DNA of 64,000 nt from positions 393,724 to 457,723 of the forward strand of contig JALPQD010000821.1 in NCBI GenBank assembly GCA_023101885.1, in the 5' to 3' direction. The notes beneath the pieces were generated by a model. The model was not told the DNA's origin, ran no database searches, and was given only the letters and a program-made list of their open reading frames with translations. The DNA comes from Typhlomys cinereus (Eukaryota > Chordata > Mammalia > Rodentia > Platacanthomyidae). Shown piece after piece: positions 37,151 through 49,603 of this stretch. Each line of letters opens with the position of its first letter. Position 1 is the first letter of the stretch. The translations under genes were made by a program, and so were the position numbers.

Positions 37151-40100
37151 ATGTCCAGATTTAAAAATAATATCTCCATTATAACATTAAATGTCAATGG
37201 TATTAACTCACCAATTAAGAGACACAGATTACAAACTTGGATTAAAAACCAAAATCCAACAATCTGCTGCCTTCAGGAAACTCATCTCACCACAAAAGAT
37301 ATGTAGATCCTAAGAATGAAAGGCTGGTCCAAAATCTTTCAAGCTAATGGAACCAGGAAACAGGCAGAGGTAGCAATTATGCTTTCAGACAAAGTGGACT
37401 TCAAACCAAAGAAAGTCATAAGAGACACAGATGGATACTACATTTTAGTCACAGGTATAATTCACCAGGAAGACTTCACAATACTGAACATTTATGCACC
37501 CAATACGGGCCCCTCCACATTCATTAAGAAAATCCTACAGCGTCTAAAGCAAGAAATGAACCCCCAAACGATAATTTTTGGGGAGTTCAACGCCGCCTTC
37601 TCAACATGGGATAGATCAACAGGTCAAAAGCTTAACAGAGACACTTTGGAGCTTAATCAAACCCTGAAAGAAATGGACCTTACAGATCTCTATCGAACTT
37701 TTCACCCACGCACCAAAAAATACACATTTTTCTCAGCAGCACACGGAACTTTCTCCAAAATAGATCACATATTGGGCCACAAAATGAATCTACACATATA
37801 CAAAAAAGTTGAAATTCTAACCTGTGCCCTATCAGACCATCACGGCCTAAAGCTGGACATCCACAACACAACAAACAAAAGAAAATACACTAACTCCTGG
37901 AAACTTAACAATATGATGCTGAATGAGAACTGGATTCAGGAAGAAATTAAAAAAGAAATTCAAGTTTCCCTGAAAGTGAACGATAATGAAAATACAACTT
38001 ACCAAAATCTCTGGGACACAATGAAAGCTGTCCTAAGAGGTAAGTTCATAGCTCTTAATGCCTACATCAAAAAAATGGAAACATTAGAAATAAATAACTT
38101 AACGATGCAGCTTAAGGCTTTAGAGAAACTTGAGCAATCTGATCCCAAAAGTAGTAGAAGAGAGGAGATTAGCAAAATAAGGGGAGAAATATCTGAAATC
38201 GAGACTAAGAAAACAATAGAAAAAATCAACCAGTCAAAAAGCTGGTTCTTTGAAAAAATCAATAAGATTGATACACCCCTAGCTAAATTAACCAAAAGCA
38301 AGAGAGAGAAAACCCAAATTAACAAAATTAGAAATGAACATGGAGTTATCGCTACTGATACCCAAGAAATCCAGAGAATTATAACATCATATTTCAAAAA
38401 CTTATACTCTGTGAAGTTTGACAACACAAAAGAGATGGATGAATTTCTAAGTAAACACAACCTACCTAAATTGAATCAAGAAGTTGCGAATTATTTAAAT
38501 AGTCCTATAACATATAGTGAAATTGAAGAAGTAATCTTGAATCTTTCCACCAAAAAATGTCCTGGACCAGATGGACTCAGCACAGAATTCTACCAGACAT
38601 TTAAGGAGTTAATAACACCAATACTCCTTAAACTGTTCCATCAAATAGCAAAGGAAGGAGCACTACCAAATTCCTTCTGTGAAGCTAATATCGTCTTAAT
38701 CCCAAAACCTAATAAAGATTCACTTTAAAAAGAAAACTATAGGCCCATCTCTCTGATGAACACAGACGCAAAGATTCTCAACAAAGTCTTTGCTAATCAG
38801 ATTCAAAACCATATCAAAAAGATCATTCACAGGGACAAAGTAGGCTTCATCCCCGGCACACAAGGTTGGTTCAACATACGAAAATCAATAAATGTAATTC
38901 ATCATGTAAACCAGTCCAAAGTCCAAGACCACATGATACTCTCGATAGATGTAGAAAAAGGCTTTAACAAGATCGAACAGCCTTTTATGATCAAAACGCT
39001 AGAGACAGTAGGAATGGAAGGAGCCTTTATCAATATAATAAAAGTAGTATACAACAAGCCCACAGCAAGGATTATGCTCAATGGGGAACAATTGGAAGCA
39101 TTCCCACTTCGATCAGGAAATAGACAAGACTCTCCACTCTCACCACTTCTATTCAATATTGTACTTAAAGTCTTAGCTGAAGCCGTAAGACAAGAAAGGG
39201 ACATAAGAGGGATTCAAATCGGCAAGGAAGAAGCTATCCCTATTTGCAGATGACATGATCTTATACCTGAGGGATCCCAAAAACTCCACCAGGAAGCTCC
39301 TGGAACTAATTGAGAAGTTCAGCAGGATGGCAGGATACAAAATAAATGTGCAAAAATCAGAGGCTTTCCTATATGCCCAGAATGAAAGAAGTGAAAAAGC
39401 CCTGAGAGAAACAATCCCATTTACTATAGCCCCTAAAAAAATGAAATACCTTGGTATAAACCTAACCAAGGAGGTAAAAGACCTTTACAATGAAAACTAT
39501 AAAACCCCAAAGAAAGAAATTGCAGAAGACACCAGAAGGTGGAAAGACCACCAATGTTCCTGGATTGGCAGAATCAACATCGTAAAAATGACCATCCCAT
39601 GAAAGGCAATATACAAATTCAATGCTATACCAATTAAAATTCCAAAGCAGTTCTTCAAAGAAGTTGACCAAATAATCTCAAAATTCATATGGAGGCACAA
39701 AAGACCCAGGATAGCAAAGACAATCCTGAGTAACAAAAACACTGCTGGAGGTATCACCATACTAAACCTTAGTCTATACTACAAATCCATAGTTGTAAAA
39801 ATAGCCTGGTACTGGATCCAAAATAGACACACAGATCAGTGGATAAGGATTGAAGACCCAGATATAAGCCCACAAAATTACAGCCATTTGGTCTTTGACA
39901 AAGGAGCCCAAAGAATCCAGTGGAAAAAGAACAGCATCTTCAACAAATGGTGCTGGCAAAACTGGATCTCCACATGCAGAAGATTAAAGCTCGACCCGTA
40001 CTTGTCACCAAGTACAAGACTTAATACCAAATGGATCAAGGATCTTGATATAAGGCCAGAGACTATAAAAACCATAGTTGAAAGGATAGGGAACTCCCTC

Positions 40101-40955
40101 GAGCTGATTGGGCTAGGCCAACATTTCATAAACAGACATCCAATGGCACAGTCACTGCTACCAACTCTCAACAGTTGGGATCTTGTGAAACTAAAGAGCT
40201 TCTGTTCAGACAAAGAGATTGTAACACGAGCTCAAAGGCAACCCACAGAATGGGAGAAAATCTTCACTAACCACTCATCTGATAGAGCTCTACTGTCCAG
40301 AGTGCACAAAGAACGTAGAAAATTAAACACCAAGGAAACCAATGGCCCAATTAAAAAATGGGCCCTGGAGCTTAAAAGAAACTTTACCTGGGATGAAATT
40401 AAAATGTCTAACAAATATCTTAAAAAATGCTCCACTTCTTTAGCCATCAAAACTTCCCTGAGATATCATCCCACCCCGGTCAGGATGACAAAAATCCACA
40501 ATACAAACAACAACAAGTGCTGGAGAGGATGTGGAGAAAGGGAAACTCTGCTACATTGCTGGTGGGAATGCAGGCTCATACAGCTACTCCGGCGAGCCGT
40601 CTGGAGATTCTTAAAGAAATTAAAGATTAAAATGCCATATGACCCTGCTATTCCACTTTTGGGAATAACCCCCCATGCAGCAGAGGTTCACCTCGATAGC
40701 ACAAGCACGACCATGTTCATAGCAGCACTGTTTTCAATAGCAAAGTCATGGAATCAACCCAAATGTCCAACAGTTGACCAGTGGATAAGGAAACTGTGGT
40801 ACATCTATACAATGGAGTACTACTCAGCCATCGAAAATGATGAATTACTGGAAATTGCTGGTAAATGGATGTCATTAGAAACAATTATATTAAGTGAAGT
40901 ATCCCAAATCCAGAAAGTTAAGCACTGTATGGACTCCCTAATAGGTGGCTCCTAG
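37151..40955 (+). pseudogene. L1 ORF2p (endonuclease/reverse transcriptase), disabled
   Basis: ORF2p nicks target DNA and reverse-transcribes L1 RNA. From ATG 37,151 the apurinic-endonuclease-like domain is recognisable ([20 protein letters not shown]), then a linker, then the reverse transcriptase ([27 protein letters not shown] at 39,243-39,254), and the C-terminal CX3CX7HX4C motif (CWRGCGERETLLHCWWEC). Lesions seen: in-frame TAG at 37,304 (codon 52), TAA at 38,726 (codon 526), a ~5-bp deletion near 39,232 just before FADD that shifts frame, TGA at 39,600, and a 12-bp in-frame deletion near 40,449. The endonuclease catalytic motif GDFN is GEFN at codons 144-147. The frame ends with TAG at 40,953-40,955; full length would be about 1,270 residues. 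Confidence 0.93.
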
Positions 40956-41981
40956 TACCAAACTCACCCAGCCCACATTGAGACACTCAAAGGTAAACCT
41001 ATGTAATACAGTAGTTGCAAGGATTATGAACAGGAGGGATGGGGTTGGAGGGCCACACCAGAAACAAGGAGAGAAGTGACCATGTTACAGGAAAGAAACT
41101 AGGCCTCCAAGGAATGCAAGTAAGTAATGTGACACCTGGTTAAGTTCACAGACGTTCGTTCCTGATCATGTACAACTGAGGGGGTATGACCTCACCAGAA
41201 GGGGAGGGCATATAGTCTGGTAGATGAAAGGTGATCATTTTGCAAATGGGTGACTGACCCCTCCCTCATCGAGGTTTCCTGCTTTTATTACATCTACCCT
41301 TGAATGTGCTATTATAACAAGACTCCAGTTTAACAGCTTTTTGTCTCTGACCAGGGGGTGACATACAGTGCCCTTCAGGATGGAGTGAAGGGCATTGCAG
41401 GAGCAGAACAACTGCAAAAGAAAATCAACAAACCACAATCCAGAACTTCAGAGACTCTATATCAACCACATAGAACTAGGCCAGCCTAATCTCTCCCCAT
41501 CCTGAAGCTCAGGGACATTTGTGGAAGAGGGGGCAGTAAGATTGTAAGAGCAAAAGGATGGGAGGAGCAATGATTTGCAAGATTCCCCACACCAGTTAGG
41601 GCCGAAGCGATCATAATAGGACTTTGCATACCCTGCGCAATATCCAACACACTATTAACCTCACAAAGTCTAGCATCAGCTAAATGCACCAAGGTCCTTG
41701 GAAGCAAGGGATTGAAAGCCACAGTAGTGTTCCTATGCTTAAGGGGAACACGAGAAAGGGTTCAGGGAAATGCCACTGGGTCCTTGTACATCGTCAGAGA
41801 GGAGGACCAAGAGGAGAGTTAGGCATACACAATAAAGGACTCTCTGGGAATTGGGGGAGGAGGCAATGGGGGATGGGGAGGGAGGGAGGGGAGCAGGGGG
41901 TTCGGGGCGAGGAGGAGGGAGGGAGGGAACTGGTCTACCTATTAAGTTTGTATGAGCGGAAATAATAAAAAATGTATTTAA
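40956..41981 (+). other. L1 3' UTR with polypurine tract and A-rich tail
   Basis: About 1 kb following the ORF2 stop. A G-rich polypurine tract at 41,847-41,928, with repeated GGGG and GGGAGGG runs, is the G-quadruplex-prone feature typical of mammalian L1 3' UTRs. AATAAA occurs at 41,964-41,969 just before the A-rich tail that ends at 41,981. This UTR is the reference against which the truncated copies at 24,150, 35,174, 49,604 and 60,966 were recognised. Open frames at 41,235-41,438, 41,486-41,722 and 41,684-42,056 lie in this UTR and are not genes. Confidence 0.85.
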
Positions 41982-42018
41982 AAAGATTGCAAGTAAGTAA
42001 TAAGACATCTGGTTAAGC
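41982..42018 (+). repeat. Right target-site duplication and rest of the inverted L1 piece
   Basis: AAAGATTGCAAGTAAGTA at 41,982-41,999 duplicates 35,394-35,411. It continues as TAAGACATCTGGTTAAG, matching L1 3' UTR (TGACACCTGGTTAAG at about 41,130). Similarity ends at about 42,018. Joining the sequence at 35,411 to 42,000 restores the pre-insertion L1 fragment. Confidence 0.8.
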
Positions 42019-42049
42019 TGAAATGTATTTGTATTTTTAAGATAACTTT

Positions 42050-42352
42050 TTAACATCTGGGGGGCAAAGATTGAAGGTTACAGTTCAAAAGTGCTATGTT
42101 TTGTGTCAAGTTGACAAGGTGTGGGATGTCAGCTTGACTGTTGAGGCTTTGAGCTCTGGGCACATTTGTAGAGAATTAGTGGTTGAGTTAAGGCTAGAGC
42201 AAATATGCAAGAGATGGTCCAGCTGATGGGTAAGTCCCAGCCTATGGTGGGTGGGATTAGGTCCTGGAATAAATCATGGAGAGTGGGTGAGAGTTGGTAT
42301 CCTTCTATATACTTGGCCAGACATGCTGGTCTCCCAAGTAATGATTGTCCAT
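42050..42352 (+). mobile_element. Fragment resembling a rodent non-autonomous DNA transposon
   Basis: About 300 bp with TGTGTCAAGTTGACAAGG, CCAGCCTATGGTGGGTGGGA and CTGGAATAAATCATGG. The general pattern (TGTCAA-TTGAC start, then a GGTGGG and TATAAG/AATAAA-like middle) recalls the URR1/hAT-Charlie-type interspersed repeats common in rodents; that comparison is from memory of the family and only tentative. The stretch 42,241-42,352 matches the reverse complement of 59,515-59,615 at roughly 85-90%. The right end passes into C-rich hexamers at about 42,353. The 42,205-42,468 and 42,251-42,862 open frames straddle this junction and are not genes. Confidence 0.45.
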
Positions 42353-45300
42353 CTCACCCTTTCTCCCTCCCTATCAACCCATCTTCTCCATCTTGCCCTC
42401 CATCTAGAACCATCCCACTCACCCTCACCCCAACTCGTCCCCCTCACCCTCACCATCTCACCCTCTAACCCTTACCCTCTCACCCTCACCCTCTCAACTT
42501 CACCATCACCCTTACTCTCTCCCCTCACTATCATCCTCATACTCTTCACCTCACCTTCACACTATCCCCCAGAACCTCACCCTCACCTACTCTCCCTCAC
42601 ACTCACTTCAATACTCTCACCCTCACCCTTACTCTCATGCTTTCACACTCACAATTACCCTCAACCCCTCCACCTCTCCCTCATCCTCACACACTCCCTC
42701 AGAACCTCACACTCACCCATTCACCCTCACCCTCTTACCCTCCAGAACCTCACACTCACCCACTCACCCTCATCCTCTTACCCTCATCTTCATTCTCAAC
42801 CTCATGTTCACTCTCAGCACCTCACCCCCACATGCACCCTCCTACCCTATCTCTATCACTAACACCCTCACACTCTCAAACTCAACCTCACTGTAACCCA
42901 ATCTTCCTCACATTCTCCCCCGACGCTCATCCTCACACTCTCATGCTCACCCTAACCATCACTATCCATCCCTCACTCTCACTCTCTCTACCTCACTAAA
43001 ATCCTCATACTCTTCCTCTGCCCCTCTCCTTACACCCTCACATTCACCCTCCTCACTCTCTCTCACTGAAACTCACCCTCACAATCTCACCCTCTCACCC
43101 TTCTCCTCACCCTCTCACCCTCATCATCATTCTCAATCTCATTCTCACTCTCAACACCTCACCCTCACCCTCACAGTCACCCAATCAACCTCACCCTCTT
43201 ACCTTCATCCACACTCTCACCCTCTCCCACTCACAATTACCCTTATCACCTCTGCCTCACCCTCAATCTCACACTCTCACACTCACCCTCATCTTCTCAC
43301 CTTCATCAACATTCGCAACCTCATGCTTACTCTCAACACCTCACCCTCATGAGAACACTACTACCCTAGCCCTCTCACCATCACCTTCACCCTTTCATCC
43401 TAACCCTCACTGTTACCCAATCCCCCTCACAATCTTCCCTTAAGTTTCATGCTCACACTCACCCACTTATGCTATCCCACACTCTCACTCCATTCCCCTC
43501 CCCCTACCCCTCACCCTCTCACCCTCAACCTCAACCACTAACCCTATCACCTTCAGCTTCACGCTCACAACCACCACCTCACCCTCTCCCTCACCCACTC
43601 ATCGACCTCTTCACCCTCACCCTGACAATCATACTGTCATACTCACCCTCACATTCTCACACTCACCCTTACCCTCTCACCCTCACTCTCTTCACCTCAC
43701 CCTCACCCTCACCCTCACACTCAACCTCTCACCTTCACCATCACTGTCTCTCCCTCCCCCTCACCCCTGTCCCCTCACATTCACCCTCTCCTTTTCAAAC
43801 TTAGACTCACACACTCCCCTTCCACCTCAACCTCACTCGTACTGCTTCACCCTCACCCTTTCCACCTTACCCTCACCCTATCAACCTCACTCTCTTACTC
43901 TCACCCTACCTTCTCACGCCTATACTCACCCTCACACTCAACCTCACATTCACACTTTCACCCTCTCACTATCACCCTCATAATCACCCTCCCCTCACCC
44001 TCACAACCTTAACCCCACCCTCTCACTCTCACCATCACCCTCTCACCGTTACTGTCACCCTTTCACCATTACACCCTCATCCTCACCATGAACTTCCCCA
44101 TCACCCTTACTCTCTTCCCCGTGCCCTCCTCCTCACCCGCACTGTAAGCTCAACCTAACCCCCACCCATTCACCTTCACCCTCATACTCTCCCCCTAACC
44201 CTCACTCTCAAACTTTCAAACTTAGACCCTCATCCTCACACTCTTACCCTCAAACTCTCATATTTACCCTGTCACCCTCAACAACTTCTCACACACTCAT
44301 ACTCACCATCTCACATTCATCCTCACTCTCAACCTTTCTCATTCGACTCAAGCTCACACTGACCCTCTCACACTCAGCCTAGACCTCACCCTCTCTCCTT
44401 CACCCTCACAATTTCCCCTCACTCTACCCTTTACCCGGACCTGTCTCCTTCCCCTCAACCTCTCCTTTCCCGATCTTCCTCCCCTGAACCTCACCCTTAC
44501 CCTATAACCCTCACCCTCTCACTTTCAACCTCACCCTCTCTCACTCACATTCACCTGCACCCTCTCACCCTCAGCCTCACCCTCACCCTCTCACACCCTC
44601 ATCCTCACTCTCTCACCCTCACTCACACCATCTACTTCACCCTCTCAACCTCACCCTCACTCTGACAACCTCACAATCACCCTGACCCTCACACGCACCT
44701 TCTCACCCTCATGCTCACTGTCACCCTTACACCCTCACTATCTCTCCTTCACTCTCACTCTCTCACCCTCTCCCTTACCCTTTCAATATCACCCTTACCC
44801 ACGCATGCTCACAATCTCTCTCAACCTCACTCTCTCACCCTCATACACACTCACAACTTCACCCTTTCCCTCTCACACTCAACCTAGACTTCTCCCTCTC
44901 ACCCTCACCTTCTCACGCTCACCCTCACCTTCTGACCCTCAACTTTCCCCCTACCCCTCATGCTCTTCCCCATGCCATCCTCCTCACCCACACCCTCAAC
45001 TTCTCAGCCTCAGCCTAGCTCCCTCACCCTCACACTCTCCCCCTAACCCTCACACTCAAAACTTAGACCCTCACTCTCACCTTCACTCCTTCACCCTCAA
45101 CCTCTCATATTCACCCTAACCATCACCCTCAACTATTCATCCTCACAATCACACTCATATTCCCAGTCTCACACTCATCCTCACGCTCACACTGACCATT
45201 TCACAGTCACCCTAGTCCTCACCCTCTCTCCTTCACCCTCACAATATCCCCCTTACTCTCCCCCTCCCTGGACCCTTTCCTCTCGCCCTTCCCCTCAACC

Positions 45301-46637
45301 TCTCCCCTCCATCTCCTCCTCCCCCTCAACCTCACCCATAACTTCTCACCCTCACCATGTCCCTCACCATCACCCTTTCACCTTTACCCTCACGCTCACA
45401 TACTCACCCTAATCCTAACCCTCACCCTCTCACCCTTGATCTCACCCTCTCACCATAAACCTTACCTTGGCCTTCATCCTCTCATGCTCACCCTCAACCT
45501 CACCCTCTAACTCTCAGCCTCACACTTAATGTCACCCTCTCATCCTCACCCTCATCCTCATTGTCATTCTCATGCTCTCAACCTCACCTTCTCCATGACC
45601 CGCTCATCATTACCTTGACCTTCATATTCACCTTCTCACCCTCATACTCACTCTAACCTTCTCACCCTCACACTCTCCCACTCACCCTCACCTTTACCCA
45701 CTCACACTTACCTTCACCTTTACACCCTCACCCCAATATTTTAACCCACACACTGACTTCTCTCCCTGATCCTCACCCACACTCTCTCACCCTCTCACCT
45801 TCACCCTCATCCTCACCATCTCACTCTCATGCTCTCTCACCCTTTAACTTCACAATCACCTTCACCCTCACTGTCACACTCTCACCCTCACTTCCTTCCT
45901 GTCCCCATCACCCTCACCTTCACCCTCATGCTCTCCACCTCACCCTTACCCTCACACTCTCTGCCTCAACCTCACCTTTACCCTCTGACCCTTACATTTA
46001 CCTTCTGGCCCACACCTCCACCCTCTAACCTACACCCTCACTCTTTTTCCCTCACCCTCACCCTCTGGCCTTCACACTCACCCTCACCCTCTCACCCGCA
46101 ACCTAACTCTGACCCTCTCACTCTCACCCTTACCTCATGCTCTCACCCTGACAATCTCAACCTCTTACACTCACCCTGACCCTCTAAACCTCACTCCAGA
46201 CATAATCCTCTCTACTATACAATCTCCCTGTCACACTCACTCCAACCTCACTCTCAGCCTCTCACCCTCACCCTCACCCTCACCCTCATACCCTCACCTT
46301 CACACTCTCACCTTCACCACACCCGCTCACCCTCACACTCAACCTCTTGCCCTCACCCTGACCCTCTCACCCTCACTCTAGATGTAATCCTCTCTGCTAC
46401 ACCATCTCCCTGTCACACCCACACACTCACTCTCATCCACTCACTTTCACTCTCACATCTTCACCATCACCTTTACCCTCTAACTCTCCCCCTCGCCCTC
46501 TCCCATTCCCCTGACCCCTACCGCTGATTCCTCCCCTCATCCATGACCCTTCTGTCTCCCCCTCCCTTTCCCTCTTTCCCCCTACCTCTATCCCTCTCCC
46601 AATCGATCTCCCTGTTCACTCCTCCCTGTCCTTCACC
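42353..46637 (-). repeat. Degenerate hexamer array, C-rich on plus strand
   Basis: 4.3 kb of CCCTCA-type repeats on the plus strand, that is, TGAGGG repeats on the minus strand. Variants such as CACTCT, CATCCT, CCTTCA and TCACAC are frequent. Longer motifs (CTCAACACCTCACCCTCA near 42,820, 43,155 and 43,335) are reverse complements of motifs in the G-rich blocks (GTGAGGTGCTGAGAG). The last ~130 bp (46,490-46,620) are a purer C/T tract. No gene is seen; plus-strand frames such as 42,637-42,999 or 45,829-46,179 are low-complexity. Confidence 0.93.
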
Positions 46638-46648
46638 TGAATGGTGAA
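46632..46648. repeat. 17-bp inverted repeat at the array strand switch
   Basis: TTCACC-TGAAT-GGTGAA: perfect 6-bp arms around a 5-bp spacer. Immediately left the plus strand is C-rich (CCTCCCTGTCC), immediately right it is G-rich (TGTGAGGGTGAGAGGG). It therefore marks the exact point where array polarity reverses. Confidence 0.8.
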
Positions 46649-49603
46649 TGTGAGGGTGAGAGGGTGAGGTTGTGCATGAGAGTGGGAGTTATGGTGAGGC
46701 TTATATGATGAGGGTGAGGATGAGAGTAAGAGCATGAGGATGAGGGTGAGAGCATGAGGGTGAGAGGGTGAGGATGAGCGTGTGAGGGTGAGTGTCAGAG
46801 TGAGACAGTGACGGTGAGGGAGAGAGAATGAGTGTGAGTGTGTGAGGGTGAGAGGGTTAGGGTGAGCAGGTGAGAGGGTGAGGGTGAGGCTGTGGGTAGG
46901 AGTATGAGGGTGAATGTGAGGGTGAAAGTGAGAGCGAGGATGAGGCTGAGAGGATGAGGGTGAGAGGGAGATTGCCAGGTTGAGGGTGCAAGGGTGAATG
47001 TGTGAGGGTGTGAGGGTGAGAGAGTGAAGTTGAGGGAGAGATTGTGAATGTGAGTGGGTAAGCATGAGGTTGAGAGGGTGAGAGTATGAGGGTGATGGTG
47101 AGGTTATGAGGGTAAGGAAGAGAGTGAGGGTCAGCTTGAGAGGTTGAGAGGGAGGATTCAGATGAGGTTGAGAGGATGAGGGTGAGGTTGAGGGAGAAGG
47201 TGAGGATGAGAGGGTGAGGGTGAGAGGGTGAGGGTATGAGGGTGAGTGTGAGCATGAGAGTGTTAGGGTGAGGGTGAGACAGTAAGGGTGAGTGTGAGAG
47301 TGAGAGAGTGAGGGTGATAGGATGTGGTGGAGGGGAATATGTGAGGCCGAGTGTGAAAAGGAGAGGGTGAGGTGGAGGGTGAGTGTCGCTGAGTATGAAA
47401 CGGGAGGGTGAGCTTGAATGTGAAGGGATGTGGGTGAGGTTGAGAGGATGAGTGTGAGGTTGAGGGAGAAGGTGAGGAGGAGAGGGTGAGGGTGAGAGGG
47501 TGAGGGTGTGAGGGTGAGTGTGAGAGTGTTAGAGTGAGGGTGAGAGAGTAAGGGTGAGGGTGAGAGTGAGAGAGTGAGGGTGATAGGGTGTGGTGGAGGG
47601 GAATATGTGCAGCTGAGTGTGAAAAGGAGAGGGTGAAGTGGAGGGTGAGTGTGGCTGAGTGTGAAACGGGAGAGTGAGCTTGAGTGTGAAGGGACGTGGG
47701 TGAGGGTGAGGGTTTGATGGTGATGGTGAAGGTGAGAGGGTGAGTGTGAGAGGGTGAGAAGTTGAGGGCGAAAGGGTGAGGGTGAATGGGAGAGTGTGAG
47801 GAGGATTGGGTGATGGTAAGGTTGAGGTTGAAAGGGTTAAGGTGATGGTGAGAGGGTGCGCATAGGAGGTTGCTTGTGAGGGTGAGGTGCAGTGAATAAG
47901 CATGAGGTTGAGAATGTTGATGAGGGTGAGAGGGTGAGGATGAGGGAAGGGTGAGAGTGTGAGGGTGCGAGTAAGAGGGTGAGAATGAGCATGATGTTGA
48001 GAATAATGTTGGGCATGAGAGGGTGAGGGTAGTTGTGTGAGGGTGAGGGTGATTGGGTGAGGGTGAGTGTCTGGGGGAGAGTATGAGGGTGAGGGTGAGG
48101 TGAAGGTGGTGAGGGTGAATGTGAGCGAGAGAGTGAGAATGAGGATGAGTGTGAGAGGGTTAGAGTGAGTGTGAGGGTGAGTGGGTGAGGGTATGGGTCT
48201 GAGGGAGAGTGTGAGAGGGAGGGAGAGGTGGAGAGGATGAGGGTGATGGTGAGGGGGAGAGAGTGAAGTTGAGGGTGAAGTTGAGAGGGTCAGGGTGAGG
48301 GTGAGAGGGTGAGAGGGTGAGATGGTGAGGGAGAGAGTGAGGGTGAGAGGGTGAGTGTGCTTTGGTGAGAATGTGGGTGAGATTTAGAATGTGAGGTTGA
48401 TGTTGATTGTGAGAGGGTGATGATAAGGGTGTGGGCATGAGGGGAGAGTGAGTAGGAGGTTGAGAGTCAGGGTATGAGAGGGTGGGGGGAGTTTGAGGGT
48501 GATGGAAGTAGGGTGAGAGTGAGAGGGTGAGATTGCGGGTGAGAGGGTGAGGGTGAGAGGGCGAGAGTGAGAGGGTGATGTGGAGTATTAAGGTGTGATT
48601 GTCAGTTTGAGGGTGAGGCAATAATGGTGAGGGTGAGTGTGAGGGCTCAATGAGTGGGTGAGTGAGAGGATGTGGCAGTGGATCTGAGGGTGAAGCTGAG
48701 GGTGAGAGGGTAAGGACGAGGGTAGAGGTTGAGGTTGAGGGTGAGCGTGAGAGTGTGAGGGTGAGAGTATGAGGGTGAGGGTTAGGGGTTGAGTGTAGGG
48801 GTGGTGGCGTGAGGGTGAGGGGGATGGGGTGAGGGTGGGGGAAAGCATGAGTGGGATCAGGTGAAGGTGAAAGGGTGGGGGTGAGGTAGATAGGGTAAGG
48901 GTGAGGGTTTGAAGGTGACAGTGAATGTGAGGGTGAGAGACTAAGGCTGAAGATAAGGATGACAGGGAGATTGTGAGGGTGAAGGTGAGCTTGAGAGTGA
49001 GAGGGTGTGGGTGAGTGATAGGGTTTGAAGGTGAGAGTGAGTGTGAGAGTGAGGTTTCAGGGTACGGATTTGGGTGAGGTGGAGAGTGTGAGGGTTAGAG
49101 TGAGTTGGAGAGGATGAATGTTAGGGTGAGGGTGAGGCAGAGAGGTGAGGGTGAGTGTGAATGGGAAAGTTTGAGATGGAGGGTGAGGTGGAGAAGATGA
49201 GGGTGATAGGGAGGGAGAGAGGGTGAGGTTTATAGGATGAAGGTGAGGGTGAGAGGGAGAGGGTCATTTAGGATGAGGGTGAGAGGGTGAGGGTGAGAAG
49301 GTGAGCATGAGGGTGTGAGGGTGAGTGTGAGAGTGAGAGAATGAAGGTGAAGGAGAGACGTTCGGGGTGAGTGTTAGGGTGAATGTGAGAAGGCAAGGGT
49401 GAGGGTTAGCATGAGGGTAAGATGGTGAGGGGGAGTATGAGTGTGAGAGCATGAGTGTGAATGTTACAGGGTGCATGAGGTTGTGAGGATTAGGGTGAGG
49501 AGATGGTGTAGGTGGCGCTAAGGGGGAGATGGTGAGGGTTATGTTGAGTGAGCTCGAGGGTGAGGGTGAGTGGGTGGTGGTGAGAGTGAGAGGGTGAGGT
49601 TGA
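46649..49603 (+). repeat. Degenerate TGAGGG hexamer array, G-rich
   Basis: About 3 kb of the same repeat in plus orientation. The block 47,760-47,940 (GGAGAGTGTGAGGAGGATTG, GCATAGGAGGTTGCTTGTGA) matches 26,660-26,810 and 57,450-57,600 in order, showing duplication between distant parts of the array. Within the block, ~270 bp near 47,215-47,430 and 47,480-47,700 are also similar to each other. No gene is seen. Confidence 0.93.

Larger units (their letters stand above)
35412..41981 (+). mobile_element. Near full-length LINE-1, inactive
   Basis: A 6.57-kb L1 with all expected parts: a GC-rich 5' UTR start, ORF1, a short inter-ORF spacer, ORF2, a 3' UTR with G-rich tract, and an A-rich tail. It is bounded by an exact 18-bp target-site duplication. 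It inserted into an older L1 3' UTR fragment. Both reading frames are broken, so it cannot move autonomously. The clean duplication shows a relatively recent insertion compared with the surrounding decayed L1 pieces. Confidence 0.92.

Noticed and set aside
37680..39760. Minus-strand frames of 60-130 residues over the plus-strand L1 (and plus-strand frames over 59,754-63,729)
   Set aside because: They are antisense shadows of ORF2, rich in Leu/Phe/Ser from the A-rich sense strand.
24109..42060. Target-site duplication of the old inverted L1 (TATTTTTA-like sequence at both ends)
   Set aside because: Only short AT-rich similarity is seen, not distinguishable from chance.
42251..42862. 203-residue plus-strand frame crossing the transposon-like fragment and the C-rich array
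   Set aside because: It is mostly repeat translation with no domain; the N-terminal part lies in non-coding mobile-element sequence.
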